A stretch of DNA of 6,003 bases. Origin: Acidobacteriota bacterium. Lineage in GTDB: Bacteria; Acidobacteriota; Terriglobia; Terriglobales; Acidobacteriaceae. The notes under the pieces were generated by a model. That model worked only from the letters and a program-made list of their open reading frames with translations. It made no database searches and had not been told where the DNA came from. Below are positions 1-6,003 of this stretch, piece by piece. Each line of letters opens with the position of its first letter. Within the stretch, counting starts at the first letter, position 1. The DNA lies in the NCBI GenBank assembly GCA_025353435.1, contig JANXQR010000034.1, forward strand, positions 1 to 6,003, read 5' to 3'. Made by a program: the position numbers and the translations under genes.

Positions 1-170
1 GGCAAGGAGATCACCGCGGTGCGTTCCGTGTGGTTACCATTTTTTCAGATCGCGTAGTTCTGGCCGCAGCTTCGGGCCTTCGTACGGTGCGTCTCGTTCG
101 CACTCTCGTTGCAGATACAGCTCGACTCGGCGCACCTGTGCATCCACCGGAATCAGGACAACGACTGTGA
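1..170 (+). CDS. Possible 3' end of a PilP/GspC-like assembly protein (uncertain)
   Basis: In frame 3 the sequence is open from the window edge to a TGA at 168-170. It reads a short tail containing FRVVTIFSDRVVL and then GLRTVRL. That pattern (RVV-x-I-x-x-DRVVL followed by a basic/valine strand) resembles the C-terminal beta region of PilP- or GspC-type inner-membrane pilus/secretion proteins. Such genes commonly precede a secretin gene, which is what follows 45 bases later. Against it, GC by codon position in this frame is unnatural: the third position is poorer in GC than the first two. Two other readings compete. A minus-strand ORF at 34-174 has a more natural residue mix. A plus frame-1 stretch at 58-219 ends in a stop that overlaps the next GTG start. 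No reading is decisive, so treat this as a low-confidence call for an otherwise unassigned stretch. Confidence 0.25.
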   Translation, partial: QGDHRGAFRVVTIFSDRVVLAAASGLRTVRLVRTLVADTARLGAPVHPPESGQRL

Positions 171-215
171 GCATAATTTCGTGAGCAACATCGTAAATTT
201 CAGCCGGAATCTGAC

Positions 216-395
216 GTGAGCGTAGCGCGAGTTCTGCAACGCGTTGCGATAGGATGCGCCCTGTTGTGCGGCACTGCGTGGCCGCTTGCCGCGCAGACGA
301 ACACTACGGCTAGCGTTCCTGCCAATGGTTCGCTGGAGTTCGCGAATGCCCGTTTAGCCGATGTGTTGCGCACGCTCGCAACAATGCTTAACCAT
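216..395 (+). pseudogene. Secretin-type protein, N-terminal fragment only
   Basis: A GTG start at 216 opens a frame with a clear signal peptide: a short basic n-region (R5, R9), a hydrophobic core (VAIGCALLCGTAWPL) and an AA-Q cleavage region near residue 27. The exported part then reads SLEFANARLADVLRTLATML. This is the beta-alpha-beta opening of the STN/secretin N-terminal fold found in outer-membrane secretins of type IV pili (PilQ) and type II secretion (GspD). Homology stops at about residue 58 (base ~389), whereas secretins usually have 500-800 residues. The frame runs on to a stop at 533, but those residues are only the antisense of the protease gene arriving from the right. The N1 and ring-forming secretin domains are absent, so the product cannot form a pore. 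A GGA about 10 bases upstream is a weak ribosome site. Assignment to PilQ rather than GspD or another STN protein cannot be settled from 58 residues. Confidence 0.6.
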
Positions 396-3300
396 GAGCG
401 TAATGTTCGGGTTCGCGAAAAGCGTGATGGCTGCTGTGGCGCTCCCGCTAGTGTAGTTGGAATCGCCCAGGTAAGAGAAACTCACCGAATTGGGGCCTAT
501 CCCCAGTCCGTATACAACATTGAACGTGGCTGATCCGTTCGTTATCGGTTGAATAAGTCCCATGAAGGGCATGGTGAGGGACACAGAACCGGTCGGAGTT
601 GGACTTCCGCTGGGACCATTCAAAGTAACACTCAGTGAAAAGGGATAGGTCACCGCCGTTGTGGGCGCTGTCACAGTCAGGGTGGGTGTAATGGTCCCAG
701 AGGAATTTACCTCAACATAGGTCGTACCAGCACTGGCGCTGTAGTACGAGTCGCCACTATAGTGCGCAGTCAGAGGCTGCGATCCCAGAAGCAGGGAATT
801 GGCGGCAACAGTGACGGTGGCTTTCCCATTTACGAGAGTTGCGGAAGGCGAAGTATAGCCGATGGGATTGTTGGTTCCTTGACCGGTGATATACACAGTG
901 CCAGTGGGGACAGGCAAGCCACCCACTACGGCGGCCATAACAACGACCGACAGCGGCTGATTGACCTTGATGGAGGTTGACGCGGGGACAAGCGAGACTG
1001 GAGGACTAACCGGGTTGACGATCATCGTTATTCCAGTTACTTCGGGGGAAGGTGCATAGTTAAGATCGCCGTTGTACTTCGCTGATACGCTCTCGGTGCC
1101 AGGAGGAAGGAGGCCTGTTGTGAAAACTGCTTTCCCGGTAGTCAGTATGCCCGGTGCGCCCGCTGTCCCGGTGACGGGAGCCGATCCAAGTATGGTGGTG
1201 CCGGTCTTGAAGGTGACTGTGCCCGTCGGGAGAGCGCCATCACTGTTCAAGTTGATAAAGGTCGTAGTAAAGGTCGCCAAATCACCGGCGGTGATGACAT
1301 TCGGATAGGCATTCGGGGTGTCAAGCGTGGTGATGGCAGGCTGCAAAGTGACTGCCACTGGGGCGCTAGTGCTGGCCTGGAAGCTTGCGTCTCCCGGAAA
1401 GACCGCGGTGAGGCTGTTGCTCCCTGCAGGAAGCGTAGTGGCTTGCAGCTCGGCAACCCCGTCGCTGGAGAGGGCGGATGTAGCGAATGTCGCAGAGCCG
1501 TTCTTGAACGTAATGGTGCCAGTGGCCGGCCCATTTGGGCTGGCGGCGGAAGCGCTGTTGCCGAAGGGTTGCGCATCGATGAGATAAATGAATCCGTAGT
1601 ATAGGGTCGACGCCGCTTTGCCTGTCGAAGGATCGTATCCTGCAACCTTGAGGTTTGTCGTGCTGCTTTCAGGGGCCACCGTCACCGGGATTGCGTTGGA
1701 GTCGCTCTTCGCAAATGTGCCGTCGCCGCCATAGTGAGCCGAGACCTGGTAAGTGCCGCCTGGAAGCGAAGTGGTAGTGCCGGATACGCTTCCGCTCGCA
1801 AGCGCAAAGCTCGCAATGCTCTCGGCATTCGGTCGGCTGGCCGGGCTCAGATTGTCAACGAGCGCGATGTTTCCCGTGGGCGTACCACTGGTGCTGTTCA
1901 CCGCCGCACTCACAGCGACGCTCTGCCCGTGAGTAATATTCAGCGCCGTGGTCGCGCCGTTCAGCTGCAGAGACGAGGTGGTGGCAGTGAAGCTCGCGCT
2001 GCCCCAGTCTCCCATCATCTGTGCCGCGTCCACACTTCCCAGACCGGTGGCCGGGTCATAACCTGTCGCGGCATTGTATCCCGAAAGGAAGTAAGTGCTC
2101 GGAGCGGTGACAGGTGTGCAATCAGGCGTGCCGGAAGTGCAGACTACGGAAATGTCACCAGTTACAACATCGTGAAATACAGTCGAATAGTTCGTCTTGG
2201 CAAGGTGGTAAAGCGCATAGTCCGCCTGGCCCAGACGGGAACCGACCTTCTGCTGCAAAAGCGCTAACATACCAGCAAACGCTGGGGCCGAAGCGGAAGT
2301 TCCTCCAATCCCAGTCAGGTTGAAGCTGTTCCCTGTGGCGCCCGCCGCGCAGTCGGCCACGGGGTTACCGCCTGCATCTTGGTCGAAATTGGTGCAGATG
2401 CCCCAATTTGCCCCGTAGAATCCGTTTCCCGCGAGTAATGAAACATCTGGGAGGCTTCGGAAGCTGCTGGTCCCAAATCCGCTTTGAAAGCCAGGCGCCG
2501 AGTAAACCGTGCTCAGCCCACCTCCCCCCGCGACAATGTTGTCGGGACTCGAAATGGGAGCATTCAGCAAAATGGACGTATTGGGAAACGTAGAGTCGTT
2601 CCACGGCTCTTCAGGAATATATTTGAGCGCGCTGCGATGATTCGGCAACGTGTTCGTAACATCGACATAGTTTGTAAAGCTGCTCGGGAAGTTGCTATAG
2701 AGTGCGTCAAAGTCAGTGCCGCCCACAGCGATGTTATAGGGGGTGGAGCTTATACCATTGACAGCCAGACCTCTCACGGCGACGGACTCAACATTTGGGT
2801 TATCGCATCCTGCCGAGCCGCTGTCGCCGGTAGAAACGGTAACGGCAATTCCTTGAGCGGCAGCCTGCGCCCAAAGGCTGGAAATGAGTTGATTGCCGGC
2901 AGTGCCAAAGGCGGCTTCACAGTTGCCGAAGCTAACGTTGAGAATGTCGGCTTGGTTATCGTCGATAGCGCGTTCGATGGCCAGAAATAAGCCGGACTGA
3001 TAGGCAGTGTCTGCCGCGGTGTAGAGAATGATGTTGGCGTTGGGAGCAATTCCAGACGAAACCTGGGTGTCGAGGTAGGCTTCCGCGGCATCGCCATTCT
3101 CTCCTGGATCTGCTCCATCTACGACAACCATGGCGGCCTTTGCAGGCAAACCAAAAGTGGAACGATAATTTGCGTTTTGTGTTAGGTCGATATTCGAGTC
3201 GCCGGCGATACCGATTGTGACCCCCGTGCCGTCATAAGAAGTGCCAGAGTGATTGGGGTTGAGAGTCGTGGGCGTGTCGTAAATTGTGGCCGCGTCCGCC

Positions 3301-4028
3301 GGCCCAACGAAAATTGCGTACCCATTGGTGGCGCTACCAATCGTGTAGGTGGGAGTAATCGTGTGGGTTTGCGCGTCGTATCTGCCGCTGGGACCGCGGA
3401 TGTATTGCGCCGTGGGCTTGAGGCTGTTGAGCGAAGCAATGCCGGCGACTACCGGTGCCAGGGCGGTTGGAATCTGAGGGTCGGCGGCATTGGCCCAGAA
3501 TTTCTGCCCATTGTTGGAATAGCCGTGGATCGAGGTGTGGAATGCACTTTGCACTTGGCCGACTGTGCCCGAAAACTCGATCGCAACGCGCCCGCTTGGC
3601 ACCTTGTTCACCGTGAAGCCCTGGCCAGTGAGCCACGCCTGTACAGTCTGCAAGTCAGCGTCACTTATCCCAAAGCGTTTGCCAAATTCAGTTGGACTAA
3701 GAAACTTGAGATAGTTAGGCGAGTCTTTGTCCTGAACCGACTGGAGATATGTCTGGAGGTCGGCTTCTTGCTGTGTACTGCGCGAGAGAACCAGAAGCAT
3801 GCGGCTGGCCGGCATCGAAACGGGCGCCGGGCCATTGTCCAAACTCGCTCGTACTAGTGGATGAACATTTCCACGCAGAGCCACCAGCGATGAATCATTG
3901 ATCGCCGTGGTGATCCGCGACTGGGCTTCCACGCTTCGAGGAACCTGGGCGAGAGCTGAAACAGCGGAAGCCGTTAGATACGCGAAGGACAAGCACATGA
4001 GAAAGAACCGAGACTTTCGACAAAGCAT
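354..4028 (-). CDS. Secreted S53 pro-kumamolisin-like serine-carboxyl protease with five Ig-like repeats, 3'-truncated
   Basis: This is a secreted endopeptidase of the sedolisin family, which are acid-active serine-carboxyl enzymes. The ATG at 4028 is preferred because GGAAGG lies 9 bases upstream; a TTG at 4046 would add six residues. Numbered from the ATG, a signal peptide ends at ALA-Q (27/28) and a pro-kumamolisin activation domain spans about 50-200 (NYLKFLSPTEFGKRFG). The catalytic domain spans about 240-680. It has Glu316 and Asp320 in EAYLD, the oxyanion Asp402 in TGDSG and nucleophile Ser578 in GGTSASAP. Calcium-site residues are Asp620 (FHDV) and Asp658 (GYDPATGLG). The mature part has six cysteines in near pairs (370/408, 545/560, 630/637), consistent with disulphides. 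Five Ig-like repeats follow at about 684-784, 787-896, 899-1004, 1012-1107 and 1113-1204, each ending in a Y/F-x-GD-x-x-Y/F motif. The last ~12 residues are not protease sequence: they are the antisense of the secretin fragment, so the original C-terminus is lost. Catalysis should be unaffected; surface attachment or stability may not be. It stands alone on its strand. Confidence 0.93.
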   Translation of the reverse strand: MLCRKSRFFLMCLSFAYLTASAVSALAQVPRSVEAQSRITTAINDSSLVALRGNVHPLVRASLDNGPAPVSMPASRMLLVLSRSTQQEADLQTYLQSVQDKDSPNYLKFLSPTEFGKRFGISDADLQTVQAWLTGQGFTVNKVPSGRVAIEFSGTVGQVQSAFHTSIHGYSNNGQKFWANAADPQIPTALAPVVAGIASLNSLKPTAQYIRGPSGRYDAQTHTITPTYTIGSATNGYAIFVGPADAATIYDTPTTLNPNHSGTSYDGTGVTIGIAGDSNIDLTQNANYRSTFGLPAKAAMVVVDGADPGENGDAAEAYLDTQVSSGIAPNANIILYTAADTAYQSGLFLAIERAIDDNQADILNVSFGNCEAAFGTAGNQLISSLWAQAAAQGIAVTVSTGDSGSAGCDNPNVESVAVRGLAVNGISSTPYNIAVGGTDFDALYSNFPSSFTNYVDVTNTLPNHRSALKYIPEEPWNDSTFPNTSILLNAPISSPDNIVAGGGGLSTVYSAPGFQSGFGTSSFRSLPDVSLLAGNGFYGANWGICTNFDQDAGGNPVADCAAGATGNSFNLTGIGGTSASAPAFAGMLALLQQKVGSRLGQADYALYHLAKTNYSTVFHDVVTGDISVVCTSGTPDCTPVTAPSTYFLSGYNAATGYDPATGLGSVDAAQMMGDWGSASFTATTSSLQLNGATTALNITHGQSVAVSAAVNSTSGTPTGNIALVDNLSPASRPNAESIASFALASGSVSGTTTSLPGGTYQVSAHYGGDGTFAKSDSNAIPVTVAPESSTTNLKVAGYDPSTGKAASTLYYGFIYLIDAQPFGNSASAASPNGPATGTITFKNGSATFATSALSSDGVAELQATTLPAGSNSLTAVFPGDASFQASTSAPVAVTLQPAITTLDTPNAYPNVITAGDLATFTTTFINLNSDGALPTGTVTFKTGTTILGSAPVTGTAGAPGILTTGKAVFTTGLLPPGTESVSAKYNGDLNYAPSPEVTGITMIVNPVSPPVSLVPASTSIKVNQPLSVVVMAAVVGGLPVPTGTVYITGQGTNNPIGYTSPSATLVNGKATVTVAANSLLLGSQPLTAHYSGDSYYSASAGTTYVEVNSSGTITPTLTVTAPTTAVTYPFSLSVTLNGPSGSPTPTGSVSLTMPFMGLIQPITNGSATFNVVYGLGIGPNSVSFSYLGDSNYTSGSATAAITLFANPNITLMVKHCCERAQHIG
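385..405. other. Rearrangement junction fusing two convergent truncated genes
   Basis: Plus-strand secretin-like sequence is recognisable up to about base 389 (..TLATMLN). Minus-strand protease sequence of the expected Ig-repeat type is recognisable down to about base 396 (..AITLFANPNITL). Neither gene has its natural 3' end, and the change-over falls within roughly 20 bases. Because the two genes point at each other, one deletion that removed both 3' ends and everything between them would give this arrangement. A recombination event or an assembly chimera would look the same. No insertion sequence or direct repeat is visible at the point. Confidence 0.55.
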
Positions 4029-4116
4029 TGCAATGAGCCTTCCCAATGCGAGAGACTAGCCGCAGCCTGCCACTCGAATTCCGGCGATCAACAGATGCTG
4101 TCGGGGATGTTCGCGA

Positions 4117-4145
4117 AGTCTACCACACAGGGCGCGCCTTCTCCA
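4117..4145 (-). promoter_or_regulatory. Candidate promoter of the protease gene
   Basis: Read on the minus strand, TGGAGA (4145-4140) is followed by a 17-base spacer and TAGACT (4122-4117), each matching four of six consensus positions. A TGG directly before the -10 gives an extended -10. Transcription would start near 4110, leaving a leader of about 80 bases before the ATG at 4028. This is the best sigma-70-like match I found in the leader, but only by eye. Confidence 0.3.
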
Positions 4146-4411
4146 TGACCGTGGATGTGTTTAACGACTACTCATCTATTGAATAAGGGTCTTACGTGTC
4201 CGCTTGATCTTGACTGTTTCGCTGAAACGGACCCCAAGCGGGAGCTTCTCGCACGTGGAACCTTGGTGATGCTACCCTATCGGTATCGTGCTCGTTTTGC
4301 CCTCGCTTACCTAAACAGACTCGGCCCCAGCTTGTGCGTCAAAACTGGCAGAATTGAGCGATGGCGAGGCTCGTGCGATCGCAGTTTCTGTAAGTTTCTC
4401 ATTCTAAACGT
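4146..4411. other. Intergenic stretch without a convincing gene
   Basis: This ~265-base region lies between the divergent protease promoter and the tRNA. A plus-strand frame is open from 4155 to 4421, but it runs into the tRNA, has no ribosome site and resembles no family I know. A short inverted repeat (4214-4230, CTGTTTC-GCT-GAAACGG) has no T-tract. The tRNA promoter must lie near the right end, where TTCTAA just upstream of 4412 is a weak possible -10 without a good -35. Confidence 0.5.
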
Positions 4412-4488
4412 GGCCCCGTAGCTCAGATGGATAGAGCGTCGGTTTCCTAAACCGCAGGTCGGCTGTTCGAATCAGCCCGGGGTCACCA
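4412..4488 (+). tRNA. tRNA-Arg (anticodon CCU)
   Basis: The full cloverleaf can be folded by hand. The acceptor stem GGCCCCG pairs with CGGGGTC, with one G-U pair. The D arm is GCTC-AGATGGATA-GAGC and the anticodon loop is TTCCTAA, with CCT at 4446-4448. The variable loop is AGGTC, and the T arm is GGCTG-TTCGAAT-CAGCC. A73 and an encoded CCA close the gene. The top anticodon-stem pair (T27-C43) is mismatched. It decodes the rare arginine codon AGG. It is intact, as expected when an integrative element inserts in a tRNA 3' end and restores it. An integrase gene begins 94 bases downstream on the same strand. Confidence 0.96.
4456..4488 (+). other. Probable attachment site (att) in the tRNA 3' end
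   Basis: Tyrosine recombinases encoded next to a tRNA normally recombine within its T arm and 3' acceptor strand. The segment from the variable loop through the encoded CCA is therefore the likely att core at the left boundary of an island. The proof would be a direct copy of part of this segment at the far end of the element; none lies within the window. Core limits are not determined. Confidence 0.4.
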
Positions 4489-4582
4489 TAAAATGAATAA
4501 CTTAGGAGATTGATTCTCATCGGAAAAAGCGCTGGTGCCAGTTATGGTGTCAGTTGTGCTAGACTACTGCTCGAGAGAGCTC

Positions 4583-5602
4583 ATGGCAGGGAAAAAGTCA
4601 TCGGCCAAGGTCAGAGGAGTGTACGAACGGGACCTAGGCAGCGGCATCTGGTGGATTCGGTTCACGGAGAATGGCAAGATCCGGCGGGAACGCGTCGGGC
4701 GCCGTTCCGACGCGATTGCGCTCTATCAGAAACGGAAGGCGGATGCCCGGGCAGGGATCATGCTACCGAGCAACTTGGGGCAGCGGCCACTAGACATCGC
4801 GGAGCTTGGGGAAGAGGCGAAGCAGTGGTACAAAGATCACGGTAAGCGGGATATTCGAACTTTCACCAGCCGAATGGATTTGATCATCAAGGAACTAGGC
4901 AGCCGCGCCGCCGACTCCCTAAAGCCCAAGGAGATCGACAACTGGCTCGGTGGTCATTCTGAGTGGAGTCCAGCTACCAAAAACCGGTACAAGACTGTAC
5001 TGAGCAAGGCGTACCAGCTTGCCCTCAGAAGCGACAGGGTCAACCGCAATCCCGTCCGCTCAGTTGAGCGAAGAAATGAAGGGGACGGCCGCATACGGTA
5101 TCTCAGGCCCGAGGAGGAGGTTCGGCTCAAGGAGGCGATCAAGCGTCTTTGTCCAGGCCATATGCCGGCGTTAATCTTCGCCTTGCACACCGGGCTGCGA
5201 AAGTCGGAACAGTTCGGGCTCAGATGGAGCGATGTGGACATGAGCCGCAGAGTTATTATTGTTCCTCATCCCAAGAACAACAGGTCGCGAGAGATCACAA
5301 TGAACGAAACTTGCTTCGCGGTGATCGCCGATCTATACAAGAAACGCCCCGACGACGATCGGATCTTCAGGTCAGATCGATACAACAAGCGCCCCATTAT
5401 CGACATCAGGAAGGCATTCGAAAGGGCACTAAAGGAAGCCAAGATCGAGGATTTCACTTGGCATTGCCTTCGTCACACTTTCATCACCCGGCTGGTCCAA
5501 GCTGGGGTTGACCTGCGCACAGTTCAATATCTTGCGGGGCACCAGAGTCTGGCGATGACGGGGCGATACGCCCACTTCGCTCCAGGCTTGAATCAGGCCT
5601 GA
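4583..5602 (+). CDS. Tyrosine recombinase / site-specific integrase, C-terminus clipped by an IS
   Basis: The protein has 339 residues from the ATG at 4583, which has GAGAG just upstream. A GTG at 4535 and an ATG at 4544 are in frame, but the usual family start is at the basic MAGKKS segment. It catalyses strand exchange between att sites and so integrates and excises the element. An N-terminal arm-binding beta domain covers about 12-45 (GVYERDLGSGIWWIRF) and a helical core-binding domain about 69-155. The catalytic domain follows with Arg206 (TGLRKSE), Lys231 (HPKNN), His294 and Arg297 (WHCLRHTF), His320 (LAGHQS) and nucleophile Tyr329 (GRYAHF), so all six are present. The protein stops ten residues after the tyrosine, where relatives usually continue with a further helix. 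The TGA stop coincides with the apparent tip of an IS21 element, so the natural C-terminus is probably lost. Activity is uncertain: the catalytic set is intact, but the tail helix often packs in trans between protomers. Lying next to tRNA-Arg on the same strand marks it as an island integrase. Confidence 0.93.
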   Translation: MAGKKSSAKVRGVYERDLGSGIWWIRFTENGKIRRERVGRRSDAIALYQKRKADARAGIMLPSNLGQRPLDIAELGEEAKQWYKDHGKRDIRTFTSRMDLIIKELGSRAADSLKPKEIDNWLGGHSEWSPATKNRYKTVLSKAYQLALRSDRVNRNPVRSVERRNEGDGRIRYLRPEEEVRLKEAIKRLCPGHMPALIFALHTGLRKSEQFGLRWSDVDMSRRVIIVPHPKNNRSREITMNETCFAVIADLYKKRPDDDRIFRSDRYNKRPIIDIRKAFERALKEAKIEDFTWHCLRHTFITRLVQAGVDLRTVQYLAGHQSLAMTGRYAHFAPGLNQA

Positions 5603-5663
5603 CGGGCGACAATTAGAAGTACCGGTCAACGACAAACAAAATTCCCGATGCAACGACAATTAG
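5600..5663 (+). repeat. IS21 left terminal repeat array
   Basis: CGACAATTAG occurs at 5607-5616 and again at 5654-5663. A third, partial copy (CGACAAACAA) starts at 5630. Starts are spaced 23 and 24 bases apart, about two helical turns. Copies two and three also share the preceding CAA. Multiple terminal repeats of about 20 bases are typical of IS21-family ends and serve as transposase binding sites. Confidence 0.7.
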
Positions 5664-5699
5664 GCCAAGCGTATTCCGGTTCATCGGAGCGGAGGCGGA

Positions 5700-6003
5700 T
5701 TGGTCACGGACAAGCAGGTTCGGAGGTTGTTTGCGTTGATAAAGATAGAGACAAACCAGGAGATTGCGGCGGCCAAGGCAGGGATGGATGCCAAGACTGC
5801 GCGAAAGTATCGCCGTCATGGCGGATTGCCCAGCGAGTTACCGGCGGCAGTGCGCGGTCGGACACGGCCCGATCCGTTCGTCGATGTTTGGGACGATGTG
5901 CAGAAGTTGTTTGAGGGCAACGCGGGGCTTGAGGCCAAGACGGTGTTCGAGTTTTTGCAAAGGCAGAACCCCGGTCGTTTTCAGGACGGGCAGGTGCGCA
6001 CGT
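5700..6003 (+). CDS. istA: IS21-family transposase IstA, N-terminal part (runs off window)
   Basis: The frame is open from a TTG at 5700 to the window end, giving 101 codons. GGAGG at 5691-5695 is the ribosome site that selects this start. The protein opens VTDKQVRRLF and has a helix-turn-helix at about residues 18-39 (NQEIAAAKAGMDAKTARKYRR). It then reads RTRPDPFVDVWDDVQKLF and GLEAKTVFEFLQRQNPGRF. This is the conserved N-terminal DNA-binding region of one IS21 IstA subgroup, whose full length is about 500 residues. The DDE catalytic core should follow outside the window, then istB, the AAA+ ATPase helper. No frameshift is seen in the visible part. It lies directly after the terminal repeats, as expected. 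Recognition is from memory of the family. Confidence 0.9.
   Translation, partial: MVTDKQVRRLFALIKIETNQEIAAAKAGMDAKTARKYRRHGGLPSELPAAVRGRTRPDPFVDVWDDVQKLFEGNAGLEAKTVFEFLQRQNPGRFQDGQVRT

Larger units (their letters stand above)
5600..6003 (+). mobile_element. IS21-family insertion sequence, left end (partial)
   Basis: The element is inferred from an istA-type transposase gene reading rightward from 5700 and from the repeated terminal motifs between 5600 and 5663. IS21 elements begin with TG; here TG lies at 5600-5601, seven bases before the first CGACAATTAG, and coincides with the integrase stop codon. The right end, the istB helper gene and the target duplication lie beyond the window. The bases just left of 5600 (ending ATCAGGCC) would contain the target duplication if the tip is placed correctly. 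Confidence 0.8.

Noticed and set aside
13..22. Perfect palindrome CACCGCGGTG
   Set aside because: A single 10-base palindrome in GC-rich DNA is expected by chance and has no partner copy in the window.
34..174. Minus-strand 46-residue ORF with ATG at 174 and stop at 34
   Set aside because: It has no ribosome site and no recognisable family, and it would sit 41 bases from the divergent secretin start. It is kept only as an alternative reading of the unassigned left end.
762..3857. Many plus-strand frames of 60-200 codons (for example 1734-2267, 2484-2990, 3249-3857)
   Set aside because: All lie antisense to the clear protease frame, have Arg/Ser/Gly-rich shadow composition and match no family.
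4214..4230. Inverted repeat CTGTTTC-GCT-GAAACGG as a terminator
   Set aside because: The stem is short with a three-base loop and no T-tract on either side, and no gene ends nearby.
4210..4238. TTGACT at 4210-4215 as a -35 box
   Set aside because: No acceptable -10 lies 16-18 bases downstream (the place reads CCCAAG).
4155..4421. Plus-strand 88-codon frame before the tRNA
   Set aside because: It overlaps the first ten bases of the tRNA, lacks a ribosome site and has no recognisable motif.
4510..4845. Plus-strand 111-codon frame with AGGAGA upstream
   Set aside because: It is a shifted frame over the integrase N-terminus. The integrase frame has all conserved motifs, and this one is Arg/Gly-rich shadow.
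5648..5914. Plus-strand 88-codon frame after the integrase
   Set aside because: It is out of frame with the clear IstA reading that starts at 5700, and its composition is shadow-like.
1..6003. CRISPR array, defence cassette or retron-like element
   Set aside because: No regularly spaced repeats other than the IS end, and no effector, reverse transcriptase or toxin-antitoxin gene was seen on either strand.

Overview
The window looks like an acidobacterial chromosome, and this is an inference from gene content. A very large secreted S53 (sedolisin/kumamolisin-type) protease with stacked bacterial Ig-like repeats is characteristic of soil Acidobacteria such as Koribacter, Edaphobacter or Solibacter relatives. 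The GC-rich codon use and the type of IS21 element fit the same group. No gene here is diagnostic at species level.

Left part (1-4150). The first ~215 bases are not securely assignable; one reading resembles the end of a pilus or secretion assembly protein. A rightward gene then starts at 216 with a signal peptide and the first stretch of a secretin-type N-terminal domain. Its homology stops near base 390. From there leftward-reading sequence takes over: the 3' end of a 1224-residue pro-kumamolisin-like protease that starts at 4028 on the minus strand. Both genes lose their 3' ends at the same point, so this is a rearrangement junction between two convergent genes. The protease keeps its signal peptide, propeptide, catalytic residues, calcium site and five Ig-like repeats, then ends in about a dozen residues read from the antisense of the secretin gene.

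Middle part (4029-4582). A possible protease promoter lies at 4117-4145. The rest, up to 4411, holds no convincing gene. An intact tRNA-Arg(CCU) with encoded CCA follows at 4412-4488.

Right part (4583-6003). A tyrosine recombinase gene starts 94 bases after the tRNA on the same strand. This is the usual left boundary of an integrative element inserted in the 3' end of a tRNA gene, with cargo to the right, outside the window. The recombinase has all six catalytic residues but ends only ten residues after the tyrosine. Its stop codon coincides with the apparent left tip of an IS21-family element, which has repeated CGACAA-type terminal motifs and an istA gene starting at 5700 that runs off the window. 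The insertion sequence appears to have landed in the last codons of the integrase and supplied its stop.

In short, a host flank with a broken secretin/protease pair is followed by a tRNA, an island integrase and an IS21 element. I see no undescribed multi-gene system within these 6 kb. The notable points are the junctions.
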